Shown: piece by piece, positions 23,830 through 31,848 of the stretch
How positions within the stretch are numbered: position 1 is the stretch's first letter
Layout: the number at the start of each line of letters is the position of its first letter
The notes under the pieces: generated by a model
The model's input: the letters and a program-made list of their open reading frames with translations, nothing else
Databases searched by the model: none
What the model was told of the DNA's origin: nothing
Assembly: GCF_946222045.1 (NCBI RefSeq)
Contig: NZ_CAMILN010000018.1
Location: 1 to 34,611 of the forward strand
DNA from: an uncultured Peptoniphilus sp.
Lineage (GTDB): Bacteria; Bacillota; Clostridia; Tissierellales; Peptoniphilaceae
Direction: 5' to 3'
DNA: 34,611 nt
Program-made: the position numbers and the translations under genes

Positions 23830-24903
23830 TTACAAAATCCTACCTTGACTCACCCTATAAAAATTGGCATTAACGGATTTTAGAAATTCGTCAGCTTCTG
23901 TTGTGGTGATAAAGGTCTGTAAATCTTTTAGTGAATGTAATAAGTATCTACTTCTCTTAGAATCAATTTCCGAAAAGACATCATCAAGTAAAAGTAGAGG
24001 CTTCGTTTTATATAAATCTCTTATAAGATCTGCTTCAGATAATTTTAAACTCAAGACTATAGATCTCTGCTCTCCCTGAGACCCATAGGACTTAGATGAA
24101 AATTTATTTATCTTAAAGTCCAAGTCATCCCTGTGGGGTCCAATTGTTGTATATCTCTTCTCAAGGTCTTTTGGGAGGGATTCCTTTAATATTTTCAAAT
24201 AATTTTCCATTAGTTCTTCTTCGTCCACAAAGACTGGAACTGTAGATAGGTAGGTTATATTTAAGTCGTCTCCAGATATGTTTTTATAATGAACTTTGGC
24301 AATTTCATTTAACTTCTTAATAGTCTTTAGCCTCATTATAATTATCTTGGTGCCATTTTTTACAATCTCCCTATCATAAACATCAAGAAGATTTCTGTCC
24401 ATGTTCATCTTAAGGAGCTTGTTTCTTTCAAACAAAAGCTTCCTATACTTATACATATAAAAATCATAATTTAGGTCAATATTTGAAAGCAGGTCGTCTA
24501 AGAATTTTCTTCTTTCCTTGGGTGAATATTTTATTATATTCAAATCTTCGGGATTAAAAAGTACTACAAATCTAGATTTTCTGTATTCTTTAGTATTTAC
24601 CTTGTCATCATTTATAAAAAGTTTTTTGTTTTCAAACTTTGAAATTTCAATCCTGTAATCATCCTTATAGTCCTCTGTCATGTATCTTGTTATAATACTT
24701 GAAGAATTTTCATCAATATTAATTAGGTCATTGTCCTTTAGGCTCCTAAAAGATGTGGCCCTTATAGACATGTAAATTGATTCCAACAAGTTGGTCTTTC
24801 CCGAAGCATTTAGACCATAGATGACATTTATATTTTCACCTGGAATAAAATCTAAACCCTTGTAATTTCTAAAATTAAAAAGTCTTAGATGGTTGAGTTT
24901 CAT
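23830..24903 (-). CDS. recF: DNA replication and repair protein RecF
   Basis: A 357-residue SMC/ABC-like ATPase that helps load RecA at single-strand gaps. Walker A is GLNASGKTNLLES near 30-42, the signature is SYGSQGEQRS and Walker B is LLLLDDVFSEID. It overlaps the S4-domain gene by four bases (ATGA), so the two are co-translated. Normal length and place for Firmicutes. Confidence 0.96.
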   Translation of the reverse strand: MKLNHLRLFNFRNYKGLDFIPGENINVIYGLNASGKTNLLESIYMSIRATSFRSLKDNDLINIDENSSSIITRYMTEDYKDDYRIEISKFENKKLFINDDKVNTKEYRKSRFVVLFNPEDLNIIKYSPKERRKFLDDLLSNIDLNYDFYMYKYRKLLFERNKLLKMNMDRNLLDVYDREIVKNGTKIIIMRLKTIKKLNEIAKVHYKNISGDDLNITYLSTVPVFVDEEELMENYLKILKESLPKDLEKRYTTIGPHRDDLDFKINKFSSKSYGSQGEQRSIVLSLKLSEADLIRDLYKTKPLLLLDDVFSEIDSKRSRYLLHSLKDLQTFITTTEADEFLKSVNANFYRVSQGRIL

Positions 24904-25112
24904 TTTTCACCAATTATAAAGTCATTTCCCTCAAAAGAAATTTTATCTCCCTTGTATAATTTTTTTCCTCTCCTAGTTTCCACTTCTCCATTAACCATAA
25001 CAGCACCTTCTTGGATAAGAGTCTTTGCAAGACCACCTGATTCACAAAGGTTTGTTAGTTTTAGGAAGGAATCTAGTTTTATAAATTCAGTATTTATTTT
25101 AATTGTTTCCAT
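24900..25112 (-). CDS. yaaA: S4-domain RNA-binding protein YaaA
   Basis: A 70-residue single S4 domain, the small protein usually found between dnaN and recF in Firmicutes. The S4 core reads LDSFLKLTNLCESGGLAKTLIQEGAVMVNGEVETRRGKKL. It probably binds structured RNA, perhaps rRNA; its role is not settled. It starts 2 bases after the dnaN stop. Confidence 0.92.
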   Translation of the reverse strand: METIKINTEFIKLDSFLKLTNLCESGGLAKTLIQEGAVMVNGEVETRRGKKLYKGDKISFEGNDFIIGEK

Positions 25113-25114
25113 AA

Positions 25115-26209
25115 TTACCCCGCAAGTCTTACTGGTAAGACAAGATATATATAGGAATCATTTTCTTTTTCTGTAATTATTAGTGGGTTTACTGAGTCAG
25201 TAAAATTAAGAATAATTTCATCAGATTCTAATATCTTAACCCCATCTAAAATATATCTTGAATTAAAAGCAATATCTAAACTTTCATCGTGTTCTGATGT
25301 TTTAACTTTTTCAAAAACATCTCCAATTTCTGAATTACTTTTTATGTCAATATAATTTTCGGCTACATTTAATTTTATTAGGTTAGCCCTGTCTTCTCTT
25401 GCAAGAAGAGATGCCCTTTCCACTGCAAGTTGGAATTCTCTTTTTGATACAGATGTAGAAATCCTGTGTTCATCCCTTAGTAGAGCACTGTAGCTAAAGA
25501 AGTCTCCACTTAATAGGGTTGAATAAAATACTGTATTGTTAAATTTAAAGACAATATTATTTCTTGAAATATTTAACTTAAGATCTTCTTCATCATCAAC
25601 TATCTTTACAAGTTCATTAAGTGATCTTGATGGAATTATAATTGAATTTTCAATTCCAGTTTCCTTTTCAAGTTTTTGGATTGCCATCCTAAAACCATCT
25701 AGGGCTACAAAGTTTATAAAGTTTTTCTTTATATCCATTAGGACACCTGTAAAGACAATTCTTGATTCATCATTTGAAACTGCAAAAGTAGTCTTCTTTA
25801 CAATATTTTTTAGGTCCTTAGCTGACATATCTATAGTAATATCTTCCTCTACCTTTGGTAGGTCTGGATATTCATCAGCCTTTTGTGTGGATAAGTTAAA
25901 GATTGAATCACCACATTTAAGGTTCATCATATAATTATCTACATTTATATTTATAATGTCATTTTCAAGTTTTCTAATAATATCTCCAAAGAGTCTTGAA
26001 TTTATTACAATTTCTCCTTCTCTTTCAACAATTGCCTTAAGCTCAGTTTTTATGCTTATTTCTGTGTCTGTTGCCGTAAGAGTTAGGATGTTATCCTTGG
26101 CTGATATTTTTATACCTTCAAGTATTTGCATAGTCGTTCTTTGAGAAATTGCTTTTTGAACTATGGAAATATGTTTTGTCAGTTCTTTTCTGTTAACCTT
26201 TATTAGCAT
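25115..26209 (-). CDS. dnaN: DNA polymerase III beta sliding clamp
   Basis: A 364-residue ring-forming clamp with three repeated domains that tethers the replicative polymerase. The family ending LVLPVRL is intact. The ribosome binding site is AGGAGG, and the start lies just beyond the predicted DNA-unwinding stretch. No separate promoter was identified, so it may be read from dnaA. Confidence 0.97.
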   Translation of the reverse strand: MLIKVNRKELTKHISIVQKAISQRTTMQILEGIKISAKDNILTLTATDTEISIKTELKAIVEREGEIVINSRLFGDIIRKLENDIININVDNYMMNLKCGDSIFNLSTQKADEYPDLPKVEEDITIDMSAKDLKNIVKKTTFAVSNDESRIVFTGVLMDIKKNFINFVALDGFRMAIQKLEKETGIENSIIIPSRSLNELVKIVDDEEDLKLNISRNNIVFKFNNTVFYSTLLSGDFFSYSALLRDEHRISTSVSKREFQLAVERASLLAREDRANLIKLNVAENYIDIKSNSEIGDVFEKVKTSEHDESLDIAFNSRYILDGVKILESDEIILNFTDSVNPLIITEKENDSYIYLVLPVRLAG

Positions 26210-26357
26210 TTTTTCCTCCTAGAAAATAGTATATTAATCAGTAATAGTAGTAGGGCTTGTGGATTTGTTAATAAGTCCCTAAAAGTTATGAGTTACAATA
26301 AAATATTCTCTTGATAAGTTGTGGATAAGATTGCCACTTATAAAAACTTATCAACAA
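26210..26357. other. dnaA-dnaN intergenic part of the origin, with DnaA boxes
   Basis: This 148-base gap holds a consensus DnaA box TGTGGATAA (26320-26328), a one-mismatch box TTATCAACA (26348-26356), a two-mismatch box TGTGGATTT (26258-26266) next to the DnaA-trio, and a weaker TGTTAATAA (26266-26274). AT-rich sequence lies on the dnaN side. In Bacillus subtilis the equivalent gap contains the unwinding site. Confidence 0.78.
26242..26253. other. DnaA-trio, likely origin unwinding element
   Basis: TAA TAG TAG TAG on the plus strand, that is 3'-GAT-GAT-GAT-AAT-5' read away from the DnaA box at 26258, separated from it by a short G/C cluster (GGC). Box, G/C cluster, trios and AT-rich DNA is the published order of the bacterial basal unwinding element, where DnaA assembles on a single strand. 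Confidence 0.7.
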
Positions 26358-27707
26358 CTAAGATTTTATCTCTTTTATTAAATTAGTAATCTCAATTTTA
26401 AATATAGGATCATCTTCTAAATCCTTGCTTATTTTGTCGTAGGCATGAATAACAGTGGAGTGGTCACGACCACCAAATACATCTCCAATCTTAGGAAGGC
26501 TAAGATCAGTTAGTTCTCTTGTTATATACATGGCTATTTGTCTTGGATAGGCTATAGCCTTGGTCCTTTTTCTAGAATTTAAATCTTCAAGATTTAGTCC
26601 ATATTTTTTAGCAACTTCCGACTTAATATATTCTGCAGTTATCTGTTTTTTGGCCTTAGTTTCGTAGATATCCCTAAGGACTATGGCTGCAGATTCAACG
26701 GAAATATCTGAATCTGTGAGTTTAGAATAGGCCATAACCCTGGATAGGGCTCCCTCTAGCTCCCTAATGTTACTTCTAACATTTTCTGCAATAAAGTTCA
26801 TAACCTCTTGGGAAACCTCAAACCCCTCAGAATCAGCCTTTTTCCTCAAAATTGCAATCCTAGTTTCAAGATCTGGAGGTCCAATATCTACTACGAGACC
26901 CCAGGCAAACCTGGAAATAAGCCTTTCTTCAAGGCTCTTGATATCCTTAGGCGGTTTATCAGATGTAAGGACAATTTGCTTATTTTGTTCGTGGAGCTCA
27001 TTAAAGGTATGGAAAAATTCTTCCTGAGTCCTGTCCTTATCGGCTATAAACTGGATATCATCTATAAGTAGAAGGTCAACCTTCCTGTATTTATTCCTAA
27101 AGTCTTCATTCTTATTAGTCTGGATTGAATTTATAAGCTCATTGGTGAATTGCTCACTTGTAACGTATAAAATTTTCTTAGTAGGATCTTGTTCTAGTAC
27201 AAAATGTCCAATTGCATGCATTAAATGGGTCTTTCCAAGTCCTACACCTCCATAAATGAAGAGGGGATTTGAAAAGGCATTTTGCGGATTTTCGTAGTTT
27301 TCAGAAACAGCCAAAGCTGCTGCATGGGCGAATTCGTTGCTTTTACCCACCACAAATGTATCAAAAGTATACTTTGGGTTTAGCCTTGATATGCTTAAAA
27401 AATTCTTATTTATAAGGCCTGCAGGGTTTTGGTCTGATGCTTCATCTTCTGAAATTATGCTTATATCAAAATCAATTCCCGTAATTTCCTTTAGGGCTTC
27501 CCCTACAAGGTCAAAGTGCCTCTTGTTGTTTACAAGATAGTCTCTTATAAAAGGAGATGGAACTTTGATTATGATTTTTTCTTCATCATAATCAATTGAT
27601 TTTGGAAGCATTCTGGAAAACCAAGTGGAGTATGTAACTTGAGACATTGACTTTTTTTCAAGTTCTTTTAAGAAAGATTCCCACATAGTGGAAAGTTCCT
27701 TGTCCAT
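26358..27707 (-). CDS. dnaA: chromosomal replication initiator protein DnaA
   Basis: A 449-residue AAA+ initiator that binds DnaA boxes and opens the origin. Domain I covers ~1-85 with a conserved Trp (STWFSRM). A short linker follows. The AAA+ domain has Walker A GGVGLGKT (153-160) and Walker B LLIDDIQF. The C-terminal DNA-binding domain carries the signature GGRDHSTVIHAYDKI. Ribosome binding site AAGGAGG. Its promoter contains a DnaA box, so autoregulation is likely. Confidence 0.98.
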   Translation of the reverse strand: MDKELSTMWESFLKELEKKSMSQVTYSTWFSRMLPKSIDYDEEKIIIKVPSPFIRDYLVNNKRHFDLVGEALKEITGIDFDISIISEDEASDQNPAGLINKNFLSISRLNPKYTFDTFVVGKSNEFAHAAALAVSENYENPQNAFSNPLFIYGGVGLGKTHLMHAIGHFVLEQDPTKKILYVTSEQFTNELINSIQTNKNEDFRNKYRKVDLLLIDDIQFIADKDRTQEEFFHTFNELHEQNKQIVLTSDKPPKDIKSLEERLISRFAWGLVVDIGPPDLETRIAILRKKADSEGFEVSQEVMNFIAENVRSNIRELEGALSRVMAYSKLTDSDISVESAAIVLRDIYETKAKKQITAEYIKSEVAKKYGLNLEDLNSRKRTKAIAYPRQIAMYITRELTDLSLPKIGDVFGGRDHSTVIHAYDKISKDLEDDPIFKIEITNLIKEIKS

Positions 27708-27726
27708 ATTTCCTCCTTATTAACAA

Positions 27727-27756
27727 TTTATATATTGTTGATAAATAACAGTTCAA
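27727..27756 (-). promoter_or_regulatory. dnaA promoter with a DnaA box in its spacer
   Basis: TTGAAC (27751-27756), 18 bases and TATAAA (27727-27732) on the minus strand. The spacer contains TTATCAACA (27736-27744 complement). The predicted leader is very short, about 13 bases, so an additional upstream promoter may exist. Confidence 0.55.
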
Positions 27757-28084
27757 AAATCTATATACAATTGTGAGTAAACTTGTGGATAAGTAAATAT
27801 AAACACTATGATTTTAGTTAAATTGTTGATAGATTGCCTAAAAAATTTGCTAAATTACAGTTTTTAGAAAAATAAAAATAAAACTATCAACATCTTATCA
27901 ACAGATTGTTAATAACTTTATTTATAAACAGGTTTATTATTATCTACATATAACTCACAATTATCCACATATATTTTAACAAATAAGACTATACTTATCA
28001 ACAAGAAGGGCTTTGAATGAACTTTCATAAATTGTTTAATGTTTATTTTTTTAGATTTGAAAGTTAATTAATTGACTATATTAC

Positions 28085-28113
28085 TTGACAAGACTCCCAT
28101 TTGTAAATAAAAT
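28085..28113 (+). promoter_or_regulatory. rpmH promoter
   Basis: TTGACA (28085-28090), 17 bases, TAAAAT (28108-28113): a near-consensus housekeeping promoter about 26 bases before the rpmH start. Confidence 0.82.
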
Positions 28114-28139
28114 GATAAGGATAGAAAGAGGTGAGAATT

Positions 28140-28274
28140 TTGAAAAGAACTTATCAACCAAAAAACAAACAAAGAAAAAGAGAACACGGTTTTCGTGCTA
28201 GAATGAGAACTAGAGCAGGTAGAGCCGTAATTAAGGCAAGAAGAAGAAAGGGCAGAAAGAAACTTTCAGCTTAG
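28140..28274 (+). CDS. rpmH: 50S ribosomal protein L34
   Basis: A 44-residue basic protein starting MKRTYQPKNKQRKREHGF and ending in an Arg/Lys-rich tail, the full L34 sequence type. The start codon is TTG: the family start MKRT falls at 28140 and no ATG precedes it in frame. GAGGTGAG lies just upstream. It heads the rightward origin operon rpmH-rnpA-yidD-yidC-khpB. Confidence 0.97.
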   Translation: MKRTYQPKNKQRKREHGFRARMRTRAGRAVIKARRRKGRKKLSA

Positions 28275-28282
28275 GTTTTATA

Positions 28283-28618
28283 ATGAAGGATTGTTATTTA
28301 AAAAAGAATAGTGAATTTCAAAGGGTTTATTCTAATAAGAAGATTTCTGGATCTAGATATATTACTCTTTTTACTGCCAAGAATAATAGAGATTATGCCA
28401 GATTTGGCATTACTGCCACAAAAAAAGTTGGAAATGCAGTAAATAGGAATTTTATAAGAAGAAGATTAAAACACCTTTTAAGAGAGAATTCTCATAAAAT
28501 AAAGCCTGGCTACGATTATGTATTCGTCGCAAAGAAGGATGCATGTGATTCAGACTTTAAGGACTTTAAGAATTCTTTTTTTTCTGTTTTAAAAAGACAA
28601 AAGAAGATGATTAAATGA
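28283..28618 (+). CDS. rnpA: ribonuclease P protein component
   Basis: A 111-residue basic protein that assists the RNase P RNA in trimming tRNA 5' ends. The family motif RNFIRRRLKHLLRE (RNR box) and the N-terminal LKKNSEFQRVY are present. It begins 8 bases after rpmH with only a weak ribosome binding site, suggesting coupling, and overlaps yidD by four bases. Confidence 0.96.
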   Translation: MKDCYLKKNSEFQRVYSNKKISGSRYITLFTAKNNRDYARFGITATKKVGNAVNRNFIRRRLKHLLRENSHKIKPGYDYVFVAKKDACDSDFKDFKNSFFSVLKRQKKMIK

Positions 28619-28830
28619 GTAAAATATGTATGATTTTAATAAGATTTTATCAAAGGTTTATTTCAACCTATCTTCTTCCAGGAAGACACTGTAGGTTTGA
28701 CCCAACGTGTTCACAATACAGTTACGAAGCCTATGAGAAGTATGGATTTTTTAAGGGAACTTATTTGACTATAAGAAGGATCTTAAAGTGTAATCCCTTC
28801 CACAAGGGCGGATACGATCCTCTCATTTAA
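28615..28830 (+). CDS. yidD: membrane protein insertion efficiency factor YidD
   Basis: A 71-residue protein with the family core FYQRFIS, CRFDPTCSQYSYEA and RILKCNPFHKGGYDP. It is peripheral at the membrane and aids YidC-dependent insertion. Overlap with rnpA (ATGA) and placement directly before yidC are the standard arrangement. Confidence 0.96.
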   Translation: MSKICMILIRFYQRFISTYLLPGRHCRFDPTCSQYSYEAYEKYGFFKGTYLTIRRILKCNPFHKGGYDPLI

Positions 28831-28847
28831 ATTGGAGGAAATTATTA

Positions 28848-29582
28848 ATGCGTTTAATTAGTACTATACTTGGTACTTTTGTTAGATTCATATATGATGG
28901 TCTAGCAGCAATTATGCCACAAGAACCAGCTGCAATTTCATTTTTTGCACTTTCAATTATAATTGCAACTATCATTATTAAGCTTTTGATTTTGCCACTA
29001 AATATTTCTCAGATGAAAAATCAAAAGAAAATGGCAAAACTTCAACCAGAGCTTACTAAGATTCAAAAGAAGTACAAAAACGACCCACAAACTATGGCTG
29101 CTAAGCAACAAAAGCTTTACAAGGATGCCAACTACAACATGGCTGGAGGATGTCTTCCAATGATAATTACCATGGTTGTGTTGATAGCCTTTTATAGGGT
29201 CTTTTTGAACCCACAAACCTTCGCTTTTACAGATCCAGGTTTTTACGAAGCAATGAACAAGAACTTCTTTTATATAGAAAACATTGATCATGCTGACAAA
29301 ACTTTAATTATGCCTATTATAGCGGCAGCTTCGACTTTCTTAGTATCTTTTATTACTACTAAGAATCCTGCAACTCAAGGAGCAGGTGCTGATCAAGCTA
29401 AGTCAATGATGTCTACTATGATGGTTGTAATGCCGATTTTAATTTTTTCAATGGCAAGAAAATATGCAGCAGGACTTGTAATTTATTGGACTGTTTCCAA
29501 TATTTTTTCAATAGGTCAACAGCTCATAACTAATAAGATTGTAGAAGATGAAATTGAAGAAGTTGAGGTTAAGGACAAGTAA
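28848..29582 (+). CDS. yidC: membrane protein insertase YidC/SpoIIIJ/Oxa1
   Basis: A 244-residue Gram-positive-type YidC. There are five or so hydrophobic segments: ~28-50 with KLLILPLNISQM (the groove lysine lies in the usual arginine/lysine place), ~103-120, ~150-168 and ~186-225. A charged hairpin QKKMAKLQPELTKIQKKY follows the first core helix. It inserts membrane proteins alone or with Sec. It has no lipobox, unlike many Bacillus YidC proteins. The next gene shares one base with its stop (TAATG). Confidence 0.95.
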   Translation: MRLISTILGTFVRFIYDGLAAIMPQEPAAISFFALSIIIATIIIKLLILPLNISQMKNQKKMAKLQPELTKIQKKYKNDPQTMAAKQQKLYKDANYNMAGGCLPMIITMVVLIAFYRVFLNPQTFAFTDPGFYEAMNKNFFYIENIDHADKTLIMPIIAAASTFLVSFITTKNPATQGAGADQAKSMMSTMMVVMPILIFSMARKYAAGLVIYWTVSNIFSIGQQLITNKIVEDEIEEVEVKDK

Positions 29583-30385
29583 TGAATTATGTAATTAAGA
29601 CGGGCAAAACCGTAGATGAAGCAGTAAGAGAGGCTCTAAGTGAATTAAATATTACAAGAGATAATGCTGAAATTGAAGTCCTTGATGAGGGTCAAAAGGG
29701 TTTCTTGGGACTTATTGGTTCTAAGAACGCCACTGTAAAAGTTTGGCCAAAAGTAGATGAGACAAAAAGCATCTTAAATGAAATATTTAATGAAGAAATT
29801 GAACCAGAGACGAGCCAAAAAGTAGTTCAAAACACTGATGATGAACTTGAATACGAAGATGAAGAAGTTTCCACAGATGAAGTTGACACAGAAGAAGCTA
29901 TTAAGACTCTTGATGAAGAAAATGAAGAAATCTTAAGTGCTGCAAGAGAATTTTTAGGAAAAATCCTTGAAACTCTTGAACTTGATAATATTGTGGAAAT
30001 GGAATTAGAAAATAATACTCTAAATGTAAATGTCAATGGAGATGAAAATAGACTTGGAATTTTAATTGGAAAAAGAGGTGTGACTCTTGATTCAATCCAA
30101 TATATTTTAAACCTAATTGTTAACAAAAAATCTTCAAGATACATTAGGGTCAACCTTGACTCTAGTGGCTACAGGGATAAGAGAAAGAAGACGCTTGAAA
30201 ATCTTGCTGGCAAAATGGCCAACAAGGTTCTTAAGACTGGTAGGTCCATAAAGCTTGAACCTATGAATTCTTATGAAAGAAAGATTATCCACACAGCTTT
30301 ACAAGATTTTGAAGGAGTACTTACTCATTCAGAAGGAAAAGATCCTTTTAGAAAAGTAGTAATTAAAAAAGAGAGAGAATATTGA
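29582..30385 (+). CDS. khpB: RNA-binding protein KhpB (Jag/EloR)
   Basis: A 267-residue protein with an N-terminal Jag domain (~1-50, ending GFLGLIGSKNATVKV), an acidic linker (~60-115), a KH domain (~120-190, LIGKRGVTLDSIQYILN) and a C-terminal R3H domain (~205-267, NSYERKIIHTALQ). Members bind RNA and affect cell elongation and division in Gram-positives. It is the last gene of the rpmH operon and is followed by a terminator. Confidence 0.94.
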   Translation: MNYVIKTGKTVDEAVREALSELNITRDNAEIEVLDEGQKGFLGLIGSKNATVKVWPKVDETKSILNEIFNEEIEPETSQKVVQNTDDELEYEDEEVSTDEVDTEEAIKTLDEENEEILSAAREFLGKILETLELDNIVEMELENNTLNVNVNGDENRLGILIGKRGVTLDSIQYILNLIVNKKSSRYIRVNLDSSGYRDKRKKTLENLAGKMANKVLKTGRSIKLEPMNSYERKIIHTALQDFEGVLTHSEGKDPFRKVVIKKEREY

Positions 30386-30387
30386 TA

Positions 30388-30419
30388 AAGAGGGCTTTAT
30401 TTTAAAAGCCTTCTTTTTT
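30388..30419 (+). terminator. terminator after khpB
   Basis: AAGAGGGCTTT pairs with AAAGCCTTCTT (one wobble), followed by TTTTT. It separates the rpmH operon from mnmE. Confidence 0.85.
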
Positions 30420-30439
30420 ATTTGCCCTAATTGTAGTAA

Positions 30440-30445
30440 TATAAT
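30440..30445 (+). promoter_or_regulatory. probable -10 of the mnmE operon
   Basis: TATAAT at 30440-30445, just downstream of the terminator and before AAGGA and the mnmE ATG. The -35 is poor (TTTATT at 30417-30422, inside the terminator tail). Confidence 0.45.
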
Positions 30446-30462
30446 CTAAAAGGAATGATAAA

Positions 30463-31842
30463 ATGGGAAATTTAAATGATACAATAGCTGCTATCTCTAC
30501 AGCAATCGGCGAGGCCGGCATTGCTATAGTAAGGATGAGTGGCGATGATTCAATTAATATAATAGATGAAATTTTTAAATCTGCCAGTGGAAAAAAGATG
30601 GCAGAGGCTGAAAATAGAAAGTTTTTATACGGTCACATAGTTGACGGAGATAAACAAATCGATGAAGTCCTAGTTGTTAAGATGAAGGGACCCCACTCCT
30701 ATACTGCAGAGGACATTGTTGAAATCCACTGCCACGGTGGTGTGGTATCTGTAAAAAGGATTCTTAATTTAATTCTTTCTAAAGGTGCAAGACTTGCGGA
30801 AAAGGGTGAGTTCACTAAGAGGGGCTTTTTAAATGGAAGAATTGACTTAACTCAAGCAGAGGCTGTAATTGACATGATTAAGGCAAAGACTGACTTGTCT
30901 TTTGACATGGGCTTAAACCAGTTAAGTGGTGCCTTGAGTGAAGTTCTTAATAAATTAAAGGACGAGCTTGTATCTATGCAGGCCCTAATTGTTGCAAACA
31001 TTGACTTTCCAGATGAGGATATTGAGGATGCTGCCTATAATGACCTTATTGAAAGGTCCAACAAAATCCTTGATAAGATGGACAGTCTCTTAGAAAATTC
31101 AAAAAATTCAAGACTTCTAAGGGACGGAATAAACACAGTTATCCTTGGAAAGCCAAATGTTGGTAAGTCCTCTCTTTTAAATGGTCTTTTAAAATATGAC
31201 AGGGCCATTGTTACTGATATTGCTGGAACAACTAGGGATATTATAGAAGACTATATAAACCTTGATGGTGTCCTATTAAAGATCACAGATACAGCAGGAA
31301 TCAGGGAAACTGAAGATGAAGTGGAAAAAATTGGTGTCAATATAGCAAGAGAGAAGCTAAAGGAAGCAGACCTTGTTATTGCAATTTTTGATATTTCTCG
31401 TGAGTTTGACAAAGACGACGAAGAAATTTTAAATCTTATAAAGGACAAGAAGCACATTACTATTTTAAATAAGGACGATTTGGAACAAAAAATTTCTGAT
31501 GAAGAAATTGAAAAATACTTCAAGGATGATTATTTGAGACTTTCTGTAATGGAAAATGAGTCAGTAAAAAAGATAGAAAATCTAATTATTGACCTCTTCT
31601 TTGATGGAGAGCTTCAAATATCCTCTGATTCAGTCCTTTCCAACTTAAGACATATAAATGCCTTAAAGGAAGCAAAAAACTCTCTTTTAGAGGTAAATGA
31701 GAGCCTAAAGCAAAAGGTCTTTTTAGATTTAATTGAAGTTGACCTAGAAAATGTAATAGGCCACATTTCTGAAATAACAGGAACAATTACAACAGAAGAT
31801 ATTTTAGATAGGGTATTTTCTGATTTTTGTATAGGAAAGTAG
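30463..31842 (+). CDS. mnmE: tRNA modification GTPase MnmE
   Basis: A 459-residue GTPase that, with MnmG, modifies the wobble uridine of certain tRNAs. The N-terminal formyl-tetrahydrofolate-binding domain (~1-115) has GPHSYTAEDIVEIHCHGG. The G domain has GKPNVGKSSLLN, the DTAGIRET switch and the NKDD specificity motif. The protein ends in the catalytic CIGK. Length is normal. It lies 6 bases before mnmG. Confidence 0.97.
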   Translation: MGNLNDTIAAISTAIGEAGIAIVRMSGDDSINIIDEIFKSASGKKMAEAENRKFLYGHIVDGDKQIDEVLVVKMKGPHSYTAEDIVEIHCHGGVVSVKRILNLILSKGARLAEKGEFTKRGFLNGRIDLTQAEAVIDMIKAKTDLSFDMGLNQLSGALSEVLNKLKDELVSMQALIVANIDFPDEDIEDAAYNDLIERSNKILDKMDSLLENSKNSRLLRDGINTVILGKPNVGKSSLLNGLLKYDRAIVTDIAGTTRDIIEDYINLDGVLLKITDTAGIRETEDEVEKIGVNIAREKLKEADLVIAIFDISREFDKDDEEILNLIKDKKHITILNKDDLEQKISDEEIEKYFKDDYLRLSVMENESVKKIENLIIDLFFDGELQISSDSVLSNLRHINALKEAKNSLLEVNESLKQKVFLDLIEVDLENVIGHISEITGTITTEDILDRVFSDFCIGK

Positions 31843-31848
31843 GTAAAG

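Larger units (their letters stand above)
27708..28139. other. oriC: chromosomal origin region (oriC) between dnaA and rpmH
   Basis: This 432-base AT-rich gap holds no gene. Exact DnaA boxes are TGTGGATAA (27784-27792) and TTATCCACA (27961-27969). One-mismatch boxes are TGTTGATAA (27736-27744), TTATCAACA (27895-27903 and 27995-28003) and TTATCTACA (27940-27948). Weaker copies are at 27824-27832 and 27884-27892. TGTGAGTAA (27772-27780) and the opposite-sense ACTCACAA (27953-27960) sit beside the two exact boxes. Together with the dnaA-dnaN gap this makes a two-part origin like that of B. subtilis. Confidence 0.9.
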
